DNA of 64,000 nt from Ralstonia mannitolilytica (lineage in GTDB: Bacteria; Pseudomonadota; Gammaproteobacteria; Burkholderiales; Burkholderiaceae): contig NZ_CAJPVG010000001.1 of NCBI RefSeq assembly GCF_905397375.1, positions 1,183,777-1,247,776 of the forward strand, in the 5' to 3' direction. A program made the translations under genes and the position numbers. Shown here in pieces: positions 1-9,066 of the stretch. Each line of letters begins with the position of its first letter. The first letter of the stretch is position 1. The notes beneath the pieces are model-generated. The model saw nothing but the letters and a program-made list of their open reading frames with translations, made no database searches and was not told where the DNA came from.

Positions 1-1
1 C

Positions 2-34
2 GCGCTGTATGTGGAGGCCGAAGGCGCGGTGTGA
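2..34 (+). CDS. C-terminal tail of an unidentified upstream gene (partial)
   Basis: The frame starting at base 2 reads ALYVEAEGAV followed by a TGA at 32-34. It has the codon character of a real high-GC gene and lies on the same strand as the catabolic operon. The upstream part is outside the window. A transcriptional regulator would fit the context, but ten residues cannot identify it. It could also be chance reading. Confidence 0.35.
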   Translation, partial: ALYVEAEGAV

Positions 35-107
35 TGCCGTGCCGACGGCTGCGCGGCCGTGTCGCCACGTGCGGCCGCAGCATTGAATCTTCAGGTTAGG
101 GAAGACC

Positions 108-137
108 CTGTATCAATACAAATTCTGTATCAATCGA
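108..137 (+). promoter_or_regulatory. Candidate operator upstream of kdgD
   Basis: TGTATCAATACA at 109-120 has perfect TGTAT/ATACA arms around a 2-base centre. A second CTGTATCAAT lies 17 bp further on (125-134). This layout is typical of a dimeric regulator such as a GntR-family protein. I infer that it controls the aldarate operon. No regulator gene is visible in the window, and no strong -35/-10 pair could be assigned. Confidence 0.5.
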
Positions 138-218
138 ATCAGCAGTTGTTTTGGACTTGAATCAATCGCGATGCAAGAATTTGCTTCACCAACCACACTG
201 CATTCAGTCGAGCGAGAC

Positions 219-1157
219 ATGTCCCGATATACCCCCAAAGAGTTCGCCCAACAGATCGGCTCCGGCCTGCTGTCCTTCCCGGTCACGCATTTCAAGCCGT
301 CCGACCTGTCGTTCGATGAGGCGGCGTACCGCGCCAACCTGAGCTGGCTGTTCAGCCACCCGGCAGCGGGCCTGTTTGCCGCGGGCGGCACCGGCGAATT
401 CTTCTCGCTCACCGCCGCGGAAACCGACCGTGTCGTGCGCGCGGCCGTGGCCGAAACCGCCGGCAAGCTCCCGGTGATTGCGCCGGCTGGCCGCGGCACG
501 GCCGAATCGATCGCTTACTGCAAGGCCGCAGAAGCGGCCGGCGCCGACGGCATCCTGCTGCTGCCGCCGTACCTGACCGAAGCGTCCGCCGACGGCGTGG
601 CCGCGCACGTGGAGCAGGTCTGCAAATCGACCAAGCTGGGCGTGATCGTCTACAACCGCGCCAACCAGGTCCTAGACGAGAACCACCTCGAGCGCCTGGC
701 CGACCGCTGCCCGAACCTCGTCGGCTTCAAGGACGGCGTGGGCGACCTGGAACTGATGACGCGCATCTACGCCCGCCTGGGTGACCGCTTCACCTACGTC
801 GGCGGCCTGCCGACCGCGGAGACGTTCGCGCTGCCGTACCTGACGATGGGGGTGACGACGTATTCGTCGGCCATCTTCAACTTCGTGCCGAAGTTCGCGC
901 TAGAGTTCTACGCCGCCGTGCGCGCATTCGACAATGCCAAGGTCTACCAGATGCTCAACGCGTTCGTGCTGCCGTACATCCAGCTGCGCAATCGCAAGCG
1001 CGGCTATGCGGTGTCGATCGTCAAGGCCGGTATGAAGGTCATCGGCCGTGATGCAGGTCCGGTCCGTGCTCCGTTGACCGACTTGACCGACGCCGAGATG
1101 GCAGAACTGTCAGCGTTGGTGTCGCGTATTGCCGAAGTCGAGAAGCTTGCGGCCTGA
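219..1157 (+). CDS. kdgD: 5-dehydro-4-deoxyglucarate dehydratase
   Basis: This enzyme of the DHDPS/NAL (TIM-barrel, class I aldolase-like) family decarboxylates and dehydrates 5-dehydro-4-deoxyglucarate to 2,5-dioxopentanoate. The N-terminal GSGLLSFPVTHF and GGTGEFFSL segments are characteristic. The Schiff-base lysine is in LVGFKDGVGD (Lys171 from this start). Length is 312 residues, normal for KdgD. The ATG at 219 is chosen because family members begin a few residues before GSGLLSFPV. The ATG at 171 would add 16 unconserved residues and has no better ribosome site. It is the first gene of the + strand operon and hands its product to the dehydrogenase that follows. Confidence 0.93.
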   Translation: MSRYTPKEFAQQIGSGLLSFPVTHFKPSDLSFDEAAYRANLSWLFSHPAAGLFAAGGTGEFFSLTAAETDRVVRAAVAETAGKLPVIAPAGRGTAESIAYCKAAEAAGADGILLLPPYLTEASADGVAAHVEQVCKSTKLGVIVYNRANQVLDENHLERLADRCPNLVGFKDGVGDLELMTRIYARLGDRFTYVGGLPTAETFALPYLTMGVTTYSSAIFNFVPKFALEFYAAVRAFDNAKVYQMLNAFVLPYIQLRNRKRGYAVSIVKAGMKVIGRDAGPVRAPLTDLTDAEMAELSALVSRIAEVEKLAA

Positions 1158-1184
1158 GCGCAACCGAAAACACGAGGAATTCTC

Positions 1185-2756
1185 ATGCAATTGAGCGGCG
1201 AACTGTTGTTGGGTGCCGCCCGCGTAGCGGGTGGTGCCGGCAAGGTTCGCGCCATGAACCCCGCCACCGGGGAATGGCTCGAACCGGAATTCACCCTGGC
1301 CTCCAAGGCCGAGGCCGCGCGTGCCGCTGAACTGGCCGCCGCGGCTTTTGATGTTTACCGCGAGACCGCGCCGCAAGCCCGTGCCGCGTTTCTTGACGCC
1401 ATTGCCAGCCAGATCGAGGCCCTGGGCGACGCGCTGATCGAACGCGCGATGGCGGAATCGGCCCTGCCGCGCCCACGGCTTGAAGGCGAACGCGCTCGCA
1501 CGTGCAACCAGCTCCGCCTGTTCGCGAACGTCGTACGCGCGGGCGATGCCGTGGGGGCCCGCATCGACCCCGCGCTGCCCGAGCGCAAGCCGCTGCCGCG
1601 TTCGGACCTGCGCATGCGCCGCATCGCGCTGGGCCCGGTGGCCGTGTTTGGCGCGAGCAATTTTCCGCTGGCGTTTTCCGTGGCTGGCGGCGATACCGCA
1701 TCGGCGCTGGCTGCCGGTTGCCCGGTGGTCGTGAAGGCTCACCCGGCGCACCCGGGCACGTCCGAACTCGTTGGCCGCGCCGTCCAGGCCGCGGTGGAGC
1801 AGTGCGGGCTGCCGGAAGGCGTGTTCTCGCTGATCCTCGCAGACAACGATGTGGCCGGTGCCCTGGTGGCCGATCCGCGCATCCAGGCAGTGGGCTTTAC
1901 CGGCTCCCGCGCGGGCGGCCAGGCGCTGCTGCGCATTGCGCAGGCGCGTCCGCAGCCGATTCCGGTGTATGGCGAGCTGAGCGCCATCAACCCCGTCTTC
2001 CTGTTGCCCGACGCCCTGGCCAAGCGCGCTGCTGCACTCGGTCAGCAGTACGTGGCATCGCTGACGATGGGCGCGGGCCAGTTCTGTACGAACCCGGGGC
2101 TGCTGCTCGCCATCGAGGGGCCGGATCTCGACACGTTCGAGGCTGCCGCCGCGCAGGCCATGAACCAGGCACCCGCACAGCCCATGCTGACGCCCGGCAT
2201 CCACGCCGCCTACACGCGCGGCGTCGACAAGCTGGCGAGCGAGGCCAACGTACGCTGCGTCGCGCGCGGGCAGGGCAGCAGCGAGCCCAATCGCGGCCAG
2301 GCCGGCTTCTACACCACCGACGCGAAGAGCTTCCAGGCCCAGCCTGCGCTGCACGACGAAGTCTTCGGGGCGACCGGGCTGGTCGTGCGCTGCCGCGACG
2401 CGGAAGAACTGCGCACGCTGGCCGAATCGCTCGAGGGCCAGTTGACGGCCACGCTGCACCTGGACACGGGCGACACGCAGATCGCGCGTTCGCTGCTGCC
2501 GATCCTGGAGCGCAAGGCGGGCCGCATCCTGGCCAACGGCTGGCCGACCGGCGTGGAGGTCTGCCATGCCATGGTGCATGGCGGCCCCTGGCCCGCAACG
2601 ACCGACGCGCGGACGACCTCGGTCGGCACGGCAGCCATCGAGCGCTTCCTGCGCCCGGTGTGCTACCAGGACTTGCCCGCAGAACTGCTGCCCGACGCAT
2701 TGCAAGACGGCAATCCGCTGCAACTGCGCCGTCTGGTCGACGGCCAGTGGAAGTAA
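1185..2756 (+). CDS. 2,5-dioxovalerate (alpha-ketoglutarate semialdehyde) dehydrogenase
   Basis: This aldehyde dehydrogenase superfamily protein (523 aa) should oxidise 2,5-dioxopentanoate, the KdgD product, to 2-oxoglutarate with NAD(P). The cofactor-site motif is FTGSRAGGQ. The catalytic glutamate is in PVYGELSAINP and the catalytic cysteine is in GAGQFCTNPG (Cys301). A GAGG ribosome site precedes the ATG. It lies 27 bp after kdgD. The substrate is inferred from gene order, since the family includes close relatives acting on fatty aldehydes. The fit to the KGSADH subgroup and to the operon is strong. Confidence 0.9.
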   Translation: MQLSGELLLGAARVAGGAGKVRAMNPATGEWLEPEFTLASKAEAARAAELAAAAFDVYRETAPQARAAFLDAIASQIEALGDALIERAMAESALPRPRLEGERARTCNQLRLFANVVRAGDAVGARIDPALPERKPLPRSDLRMRRIALGPVAVFGASNFPLAFSVAGGDTASALAAGCPVVVKAHPAHPGTSELVGRAVQAAVEQCGLPEGVFSLILADNDVAGALVADPRIQAVGFTGSRAGGQALLRIAQARPQPIPVYGELSAINPVFLLPDALAKRAAALGQQYVASLTMGAGQFCTNPGLLLAIEGPDLDTFEAAAAQAMNQAPAQPMLTPGIHAAYTRGVDKLASEANVRCVARGQGSSEPNRGQAGFYTTDAKSFQAQPALHDEVFGATGLVVRCRDAEELRTLAESLEGQLTATLHLDTGDTQIARSLLPILERKAGRILANGWPTGVEVCHAMVHGGPWPATTDARTTSVGTAAIERFLRPVCYQDLPAELLPDALQDGNPLQLRRLVDGQWK

Positions 2757-2765
2757 GTATCTGAA

Positions 2766-2798
2766 AGAAGAAAAAAGCCGGGCCGTTCAGGACCCGGC
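2766..2798 (-). terminator. Intrinsic-type terminator reading on the - strand
   Basis: On the + strand an A-rich run (AAAGAAGAAAAAA) precedes a GC hairpin at 2777-2798 with GCCGGG/CCCGGC arms. Read on the - strand this is a hairpin followed by TTTTTTCTTC, the classic rho-independent layout. On the + strand no T-run follows. It would therefore block antisense transcription rather than the operon itself. Confidence 0.4.
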
Positions 2799-2845
2799 AA
2801 CCTGAACCGACCGGCGCATGACGGGCGCCGGCCAAGGAGGAGACG

Positions 2846-4198
2846 ATGGACATCAAAGCCCCCGCCGTGGGAGCACAGGCCGTACCGCGCGCCGAGCGCA
2901 TGAGCCGCGTGCGCTTCATGATCCTCGCGATGCTGTTTATCGTGACGACCATCAACTATGCCGACCGCGCAACGATCTCGATCGCCGGCTCAGCCATGCA
3001 GAAGGAGCTCGGCATCGATGCCGTCTCGCTGGGCTACATCTTTTCTGCGTTCGGCTGGGCCTATGTGATCTCGCAGATCCCGGGCGGCTGGCTGCTCGAC
3101 CGATTCGGCTCCAAGCGGGTCTACACGTTCAGCATCCTGCTGTGGTCGGTGTTCACGCTGGCGCAGGGCGCCGTCGGCTTCTTTACCGGCGCGGCGGCCG
3201 TCACCATGGTGTTTTGCCTGCGCTTCCTGGTGGGCGCGGCTGAAGCGCCGTCGTTCCCGGCCAACAGCCGCATCGTGGCGGCATGGTTTCCGGCCAACGA
3301 GCGCGGCACCGCCTCGGCCATCTTCAACTCCGCGCAGTACGCGGCCACGGTAGTGTTTGCGCCGCTGATGGCGTGGCTGGTGCACGAGTTCGGCTGGCAC
3401 CACGTGTTCATCGTGATGGGCGTGATCGGCATCGCCATGGCCTTCGTGTGGAAGATGTCCGTGCACGAGCCGAAGGATCACCCGCGCGTCAACCGCGCCG
3501 AGATCGACTACATCGAGGCCGGCGGCGGCCTGGTCAACATGGACCGCGCGGGCGTGGCCAAGACCGAAGGCCCGAACCTCGGCTACGTCAAGCAGCTGCT
3601 GACCAACCGCATGCTGATGGGCGTGTACATCGCGCAGTACTGCATCAACGCGCTCACGTACTTCTTCATCACGTGGTTCCCGGTGTACCTGGTGCAGGCG
3701 CGCGGCATGTCGATCCTGAAGGCCGGCTTCGTGGCGTCGATCCCGGCGGTGTGCGGCTTCCTGGGCGGCATTCTGGGCGGCATCATTTCCGACGCGCTGC
3801 TGCGCCGCGGGGCTTCGCTGTCGGTGGCGCGCAAGGTGCCGATCGTGCTGGGCATGCTGCTGTCGATGAGCATGGTGATCTGCAATTACGTCGACGCGCA
3901 GTCGATCGTGGTGGCGGTGATGGCGCTGTCGTTCTTCGGCAAGGGCCTCGGCGCGCTGGGCTGGGCGGTGAACTCCGATACGGCGCCCAAGCAGATTGCG
4001 GGCTTGTCGGGCGCGCTGATGAACACCTTCGGCAACCTGTCGAGCATCACCACGCCCATCGCCATCGGTTACATCGTCAACACCACGGGGTCGTTCAACG
4101 GTGCGCTGGTGTACGTGGGGATCCACGCGCTGGTCGCCATCGTCTGCTACCTGTTCATGGTCGGCGAGATCAAGCGTGTGGAACTCAAGCCGCTGTAA
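2846..4198 (+). CDS. gudP: MFS transporter, glucarate/galactarate permease type
   Basis: This 450-residue major facilitator protein of the anion:cation symporter branch (GudP/GarP-like) should import D-glucarate or galactarate across the inner membrane. Typical family segments are NYADRATISIAG after the first membrane span, GGWLLDRFGSKRVY (the loop 2-3 motif), and a long hydrophilic loop between helices 6 and 7. About 12 membrane segments can be seen. An AAGGAGG ribosome site lies 5 bp before the ATG. It sits between the dehydrogenase and gudD. The exact substrate cannot be read from sequence, so the symbol rests on operon context. Confidence 0.85.
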   Translation: MDIKAPAVGAQAVPRAERMSRVRFMILAMLFIVTTINYADRATISIAGSAMQKELGIDAVSLGYIFSAFGWAYVISQIPGGWLLDRFGSKRVYTFSILLWSVFTLAQGAVGFFTGAAAVTMVFCLRFLVGAAEAPSFPANSRIVAAWFPANERGTASAIFNSAQYAATVVFAPLMAWLVHEFGWHHVFIVMGVIGIAMAFVWKMSVHEPKDHPRVNRAEIDYIEAGGGLVNMDRAGVAKTEGPNLGYVKQLLTNRMLMGVYIAQYCINALTYFFITWFPVYLVQARGMSILKAGFVASIPAVCGFLGGILGGIISDALLRRGASLSVARKVPIVLGMLLSMSMVICNYVDAQSIVVAVMALSFFGKGLGALGWAVNSDTAPKQIAGLSGALMNTFGNLSSITTPIAIGYIVNTTGSFNGALVYVGIHALVAIVCYLFMVGEIKRVELKPL

Positions 4199-4216
4199 GC
4201 CACGGGAGCCTCGTAA

Positions 4217-5626
4217 GTGACGTTGCAATCGATCGAGTCCGGCGCACGCACGCACACACCGCGGGTGACGGAGATGCAGGTGATTCCCGTCGCGGGCCGC
4301 GACAGCATGCTGCTGAACCTGTGCGGCGCGCATGCTCCGTTCTTTACACGCAACCTCGTGATCCTGAAGGACAACGCCGGGCGCACCGGCGTGGGCGAGG
4401 TGCCGGGCGGGGAGGGCATCCGCCAGGCGCTGGAGCGCGTGATTCCGCTGGTGGTCGGTCAACCGATCGGTCGTACCAACGGCGTGCTGAACAGCATTCG
4501 CCGCGCGCTGGCCGGTGCCGGCAATGCCGCGCATCAGGCGACGGTGCACCAGGTCACCTCCGCTTCGGAAGCGGCGGTACTGCGCCAGCCGCACGAGATC
4601 AACCTGCGCATGGACAACGTCATCACGGCGGTGGAAGCGGCGCTGCTCGATCTGCTTGGCCAGTTTCTGGTGGTGCCGGTGGCAGAGCTGCTCGGTGCCG
4701 GCCAGCAGCGCGATAGCGCCCCGATGCTCGCCTATCTGTTCTACGTGGGCGACCGCCGCAAGACCGATCTGCCGTATCTGGATGGCGCGAACGGCACCGA
4801 CGACTGGCTGCGCCTGCGCCACGAAGCCGCCATGACACCCGCGGCCATCGCCCGCCTGGCAGAAGCCGCCACCGAGCGCTACGGTTTTGCCGATTTCAAG
4901 CTCAAGGGTGGCGTGATGCGCGGTGCGGATGAGATGGAAGCGATTGCCGCCATCAAGGCGCGCTTTCCGCACGCCCGCGTCACGCTGGACCCGAACGGCG
5001 CGTGGTCGCTCAACGAGGCGATTGCGCTGTGCAAGGGCCAAGGGCATCTGCTGGCCTATGCCGAAGACCCGTGCGGCCCCGAAGCCGGCTATTCGGGCCG
5101 CGAGGTGATGGCCGAATTCAAGCGCGCCACCGGCATCCCGACGGCCACCAACATGATCGCGACCGACTGGCGGCAGATGGGCCACGCCGTGCAGCTGCAC
5201 GCGGTCGATATTCCGCTGGCCGATCCGCATTTCTGGACCATGCAAGGCTCCGTGCGCGTGGCGCAGTTGTGCGACGAGTGGGGCCTGACGTGGGGCTCGC
5301 ATTCCAACAACCACTTCGATGTGTCGCTGGCGATGTTCACGCATGTGGCTGCCGCCGCGCCCGGCAACATCACGGCCATCGATACGCACTGGATCTGGCA
5401 GGAGGGCGAGGAGCGGCTGACGTACGAGCCGCTGCGCATCCAGGGCGGCCACGTGGCCGTGCCGGAGCGGCCGGGCCTCGGCATCGAAATCGACATGGAG
5501 CGCGTCATGGCCGCCCATGCGCTGTACAAGACCCTGGGCCCTGGCGCGCGTGATGACGCCATGGCCATGCAGTACCTCGTGCCGGGCTGGACGTATGACC
5601 CGAAGCGCCCGAGCCTGGGGCGCTGA
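4217..5626 (+). CDS. gudD: Glucarate dehydratase
   Basis: This enolase-superfamily enzyme (469 aa) dehydrates D-glucarate to 5-dehydro-4-deoxyglucarate, the KdgD substrate. Visible landmarks are the KxK catalytic pair in FADFKLKGGVMRG, the metal-ligand region LDPNGAWSL and AEDPCG, and the HSNNHFDVSLAMF segment with the general-base histidine. Translation starts at a GTG preceded by a GGGAG site, 18 bp after the transporter. The family start (a short leader, then a conserved VTEMQVIPVAG) agrees with this choice. Confidence 0.94.
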   Translation: MTLQSIESGARTHTPRVTEMQVIPVAGRDSMLLNLCGAHAPFFTRNLVILKDNAGRTGVGEVPGGEGIRQALERVIPLVVGQPIGRTNGVLNSIRRALAGAGNAAHQATVHQVTSASEAAVLRQPHEINLRMDNVITAVEAALLDLLGQFLVVPVAELLGAGQQRDSAPMLAYLFYVGDRRKTDLPYLDGANGTDDWLRLRHEAAMTPAAIARLAEAATERYGFADFKLKGGVMRGADEMEAIAAIKARFPHARVTLDPNGAWSLNEAIALCKGQGHLLAYAEDPCGPEAGYSGREVMAEFKRATGIPTATNMIATDWRQMGHAVQLHAVDIPLADPHFWTMQGSVRVAQLCDEWGLTWGSHSNNHFDVSLAMFTHVAAAAPGNITAIDTHWIWQEGEERLTYEPLRIQGGHVAVPERPGLGIEIDMERVMAAHALYKTLGPGARDDAMAMQYLVPGWTYDPKRPSLGR

Positions 5627-5667
5627 AAAGAAGCCCGTTTGAGTTTGAATCAATCACGGAGTCTGTG

Positions 5668-7269
5668 ATGTCTGAACCGACGCTGGCCCCTGAGGCCGGC
5701 AACGCAACTGAAAAGGCGCTGACGATCCGCGTGCACGACGGTGACAACGTCGCTATCGTCGTCAACGCACGCGGCTTGCCCGCCGGCACGGCACTGGCCG
5801 ATGGCACGGTGCTCGTCGAAGGCGTGCCGCAAGGCCACAAGGTGGCGCTGGCCGACTTGGCCGAAGGCGACGCGATCATTCGCTACAACGAAGTGATCGG
5901 CTATGCCGTGAAGCCGCTGCCGCGCGGTAGCTGGGTCAACGAGCATGCGGTCAAGCTGCCGTCTGCGCCCGCGCTGGATGAATTGCCGCTGGCCACGCGC
6001 CCCGATCCGAAGCTCGCCAGACTGGAGGGCTATACCTTCGAGGGCTATCGCAACGCAGACGGCACGGTGGGCACGAAGAACGTGCTGGGCATCATGACCA
6101 GCGTGCAGTGCGTGGCGGGCGTGACGGATTACGTGGTCGGCCGCATCAAGCGCGAGCTGTTGCCGCGCTTCCCCAACGTCGATGATGTGGTCGCGCTCAA
6201 CCATGTGTACGGCTGCGGTGTCGCCATCAACGCGCCGGCCGCCATCGTGCCGATCCGCACGCTGCAGAACTTGGCGCTGAATCCGAACTTTGGCGGCGAG
6301 ATCATGGTGATCGGCCTGGGCTGCGAAAAGCTCGTCCCGGAACGCCTTGTGCCGGAGAAGCTTGCGCCGGGTGGGCGCATTCCGATCGAAGTGGCCGGCA
6401 CCGCTGATTCGCCGGTGCTGCGTCTGCAGGACGAAGCCTTCGACGGCTTCATCGGCATGACCGACGCCATCATGGAGATGGCCGAGCGCCGCCTGGAGCA
6501 TCTCAACAAGCGCCAGCGCGAAACCTGCCCGGCATCCGACCTCGTGGTCGGGGTGCAGTGCGGCGGCAGCGATGCGTTCTCGGGCGTGACGGCCAATCCG
6601 GCGGTCGGCTTTGCGGCGGACCTGATCGTGCGCGCGGGCGGTACCGTGATGTTCTCGGAAGTGACCGAGGTGCGCGACGCCATCCATCTGCTCACGCCGC
6701 GCGCCATCGATGAAGACGTCGGCCGCGCGCTGCTGCGCGAGATGGCCTGGTACGACAACTATCTCAGCGGCGGTCAGACCGACCGCAGCGCCAACCCGTC
6801 GCCGGGCAACAAGAAGGGCGGGCTCTCCAACGTGGTGGAAAAAGCCCTGGGTTCGATCGTGAAGTCGGGCAGCACGCCCATCGTCGATGTGCTTGGCCCC
6901 GGTGAGAAAGTGCGTCGGAAGGGCCTGATCTTTGCGGCGACGCCCGCGAGCGATTTCGTGTGCGGCACGTTGCAGCTGGCCTCCGGCATGAACCTGCAGG
7001 TGTTCACGACCGGCCGCGGTACGCCGTATGGGCTGGCCATGGCGCCGGTCATCAAGGTGTCGACGCGCAAGGCGCTGTCCGAGCGCTGGCATGACCTGAT
7101 CGACCTTGACGCCGGCCGCATCGCCACCGGCGAAGCCACCATTGCCGATATCGGCTGGGAACTGTTCCACCTGATTCTTGACGTGGCGAGCGGCCGCAAA
7201 CAAGTCTGCGCCGACAAGCTCGGTTTGCATAACGCGCTGGCCCTGTTCAACCCCGCCCCGGTGACCTGA
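5668..7269 (+). CDS. garD: Galactarate dehydratase
   Basis: This UxaA/GarD-family enzyme (533 aa) converts galactarate (mucate) to 5-dehydro-4-deoxyglucarate. It joins the same route as GudD. The small N-terminal SAF-like domain is followed by the large domain carrying GYRNADGTVGTKN, GCGVAINAP, GLGCEKLVPE and GVQCGGSDAFSG, all hallmarks of the family. An ATG is taken at 5668, with an ACGGA site upstream. A GTG directly before it (5665) is the alternative and would add one residue. Its stop is 1 bp before the next ATG, so translation is probably coupled. Confidence 0.93.
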   Translation: MSEPTLAPEAGNATEKALTIRVHDGDNVAIVVNARGLPAGTALADGTVLVEGVPQGHKVALADLAEGDAIIRYNEVIGYAVKPLPRGSWVNEHAVKLPSAPALDELPLATRPDPKLARLEGYTFEGYRNADGTVGTKNVLGIMTSVQCVAGVTDYVVGRIKRELLPRFPNVDDVVALNHVYGCGVAINAPAAIVPIRTLQNLALNPNFGGEIMVIGLGCEKLVPERLVPEKLAPGGRIPIEVAGTADSPVLRLQDEAFDGFIGMTDAIMEMAERRLEHLNKRQRETCPASDLVVGVQCGGSDAFSGVTANPAVGFAADLIVRAGGTVMFSEVTEVRDAIHLLTPRAIDEDVGRALLREMAWYDNYLSGGQTDRSANPSPGNKKGGLSNVVEKALGSIVKSGSTPIVDVLGPGEKVRRKGLIFAATPASDFVCGTLQLASGMNLQVFTTGRGTPYGLAMAPVIKVSTRKALSERWHDLIDLDAGRIATGEATIADIGWELFHLILDVASGRKQVCADKLGLHNALALFNPAPVT

Positions 7270-7270
7270 T

Positions 7271-8116
7271 ATGACCCCTGAAATCAACCTTCAAAACGAT
7301 CCGCTCGACGGCGTGACAACACGCTGCCACCGCCTGCTGCTGACTGGCGCCGCCGGCAACCTCGGCAAGGTGCTGCGCGAGCGCCTGCCCAAGTACGCCG
7401 ATTCTTTGCGCTTGTCTGATATATCAAATCTGGGCGAAGCACGCACCGGCGAGGAGATCGTGCCGTGCAACCTGGCTGATGCGAAAGCCGTCGATGCGCT
7501 CGTCGCCGGCACCGACGCCATCGTGCATTTGGGCGGCGTGTCGGTCGAGCGGCCGTTTGAAGAGATCCTGCCGGCCAATATCGCAGGCACCTACAACCTG
7601 TACGAAGCTGCGCGTCGTCATGGCGTGCGGCGCATCGTCTTCGCCAGCTCGAACCACACCATCGGTTTCTACAAGCAGGGCGAGGTGATCGACAGCACGG
7701 TACCGACCCGGCCCGATGGCTACTACGGCTTGAGCAAGGTGTTCGGGGAGCAGCTCGCCAGCTTCTACTTCCACCGCTACGGCATCGAAACGGTGGCCAT
7801 CCGCATCGGCTCGTCGTTTCCGGAAGCGAAGGACCGCCGCATGCTCGTCACCTGGCTCGGCTACGACGACCTGGAGCAGCTGATTCGCCGCGCCCTGTTC
7901 GTGCCGAACGTCGGCTTCACGGTGGTCTACGGCATGTCGAACAATCGCGACCGCTGGTGGGACAACCGCCACGCCGCGCACCTCGGCTACCAGCCCACGC
8001 AGACGAGCGAGATCTTCCGCGCGCAGGTCGAGGCTCAGCCCCCGCTGCCGCCTGACGATCCGGCGGCGGTGTACCAGGGTGGCGCGTTCGTCAAGGCCGG
8101 CCCGTTCGGAGATTGA
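7271..8116 (+). CDS. udh: NAD-dependent uronate dehydrogenase
   Basis: This short-chain dehydrogenase/epimerase-fold protein (281 aa) should oxidise D-galacturonate and D-glucuronate to the aldaro-lactones with NAD. The Rossmann motif is GAAGNLGKVL and the catalytic pair is Y152xxxK156 in YYGLSKVFGE. FASSNHTIGFY is typical of Udh. It begins 1 bp after the garD stop without a good ribosome site, which points to translational coupling. A lactonase gene follows. Together they form the oxidative uronate route known from Pseudomonas and Agrobacterium. Confidence 0.9.
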   Translation: MTPEINLQNDPLDGVTTRCHRLLLTGAAGNLGKVLRERLPKYADSLRLSDISNLGEARTGEEIVPCNLADAKAVDALVAGTDAIVHLGGVSVERPFEEILPANIAGTYNLYEAARRHGVRRIVFASSNHTIGFYKQGEVIDSTVPTRPDGYYGLSKVFGEQLASFYFHRYGIETVAIRIGSSFPEAKDRRMLVTWLGYDDLEQLIRRALFVPNVGFTVVYGMSNNRDRWWDNRHAAHLGYQPTQTSEIFRAQVEAQPPLPPDDPAAVYQGGAFVKAGPFGD

Positions 8117-8120
8117 CGCG

Positions 8121-9011
8121 ATGTCCCTGAACGTGGAACGCATCGGCACCATGCGATGCGGCGTGGGAGAAAGCCCCGTCTGGCATGCCGGCGAGCAGGC
8201 GCTCTACTGGACGGACATCCCTGACCGCAAGCTGTGGTGCTGGAACTTCTTCTCGGGCCAGACCAACAGCTGGCCGCTGCCCGAGATGGCCGGCTGTATA
8301 GCCATGGCGCCCAACGGTTGGGCGATGGCGATGGAAACGGGCATCTTTCTCGCGCCACCGCCCAGCGCCGGCGTCGCACTTGGGCCCCTGCAGCGCCTCG
8401 CCACGGTGGCGCATGCTCGCCCCGACATGCGTTTCAACGACGGTCGCTGCGATCGCCAAGGCCGGTTTTGGGCCGGCACGATGGTGCTGGACACTTCGCT
8501 GGGTCTGCCGCTGGGCAAGCTGTATCGGTTTGATGCAGATGCCGCGCGCACTGGGCGCGTCGATGCCGTCATCGATGACCTGATCGTCCCGAACGGCCTG
8601 GCGTTCAGCCCCGATGGCAAGACGATGTATCTGTCGGATTCGCATGCAAGCCGTCAGACGGTCTGGGCTTTCGATTACGACGTCGACACCGGCACGCCGC
8701 ACAACCGCCGCGTCTTCATCGACATGAACGCGCACCCCGGCCGGCCCGATGGTGCGGCGGTCGACGCCGACGGCTGCTACTGGATCTGCGGCAACGATGC
8801 GGGCGTCGTGCACCGGTTCACGCCGGACGGCCAGCTCGATCGCAGTATCGCCATTCCCACGCCCAAGCCCGCCATGTGCGCCTTTGGCGGGCCGGGGCTG
8901 GACACCCTGTTCGTTACGTCGATCATGATCGGCGACGACCCGCTCTCGGGCGCCACGTTTGCAGTGCGCCCGGGCGTGGCCGGACTCCCGGAACCCGTTC
9001 TACACCTCTGA
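8121..9011 (+). CDS. SMP-30/gluconolactonase-family lactonase
   Basis: This six-bladed beta-propeller lactonase (296 aa) probably hydrolyses the galactaro- or glucaro-lactone made by uronate dehydrogenase. Family signatures are GESPVWH near the N-terminus, RFNDGRCDRQGRFWAGTM, and VPNGLAFSPDGKTMYLSDS, which supply the metal-binding Glu, Asn and Asp. ATG 8121 is preceded by GGAG and lies 4 bp after udh. An upstream in-frame start inside udh is unlikely. The lactone specificity is inferred from neighbours. Confidence 0.88.
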   Translation: MSLNVERIGTMRCGVGESPVWHAGEQALYWTDIPDRKLWCWNFFSGQTNSWPLPEMAGCIAMAPNGWAMAMETGIFLAPPPSAGVALGPLQRLATVAHARPDMRFNDGRCDRQGRFWAGTMVLDTSLGLPLGKLYRFDADAARTGRVDAVIDDLIVPNGLAFSPDGKTMYLSDSHASRQTVWAFDYDVDTGTPHNRRVFIDMNAHPGRPDGAAVDADGCYWICGNDAGVVHRFTPDGQLDRSIAIPTPKPAMCAFGGPGLDTLFVTSIMIGDDPLSGATFAVRPGVAGLPEPVLHL

Positions 9012-9066
9012 ACCGCAGTACGCCCCACACAGAAGAACACACGGCGGGGCGCTCAGGAGACAACAC

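Noticed and set aside
2990..5653. 887-codon open frame on the - strand
   Set aside because: It runs antisense to gudP and gudD, is His/Arg-rich and shows no domain. Long antisense frames are expected in DNA with this GC content.
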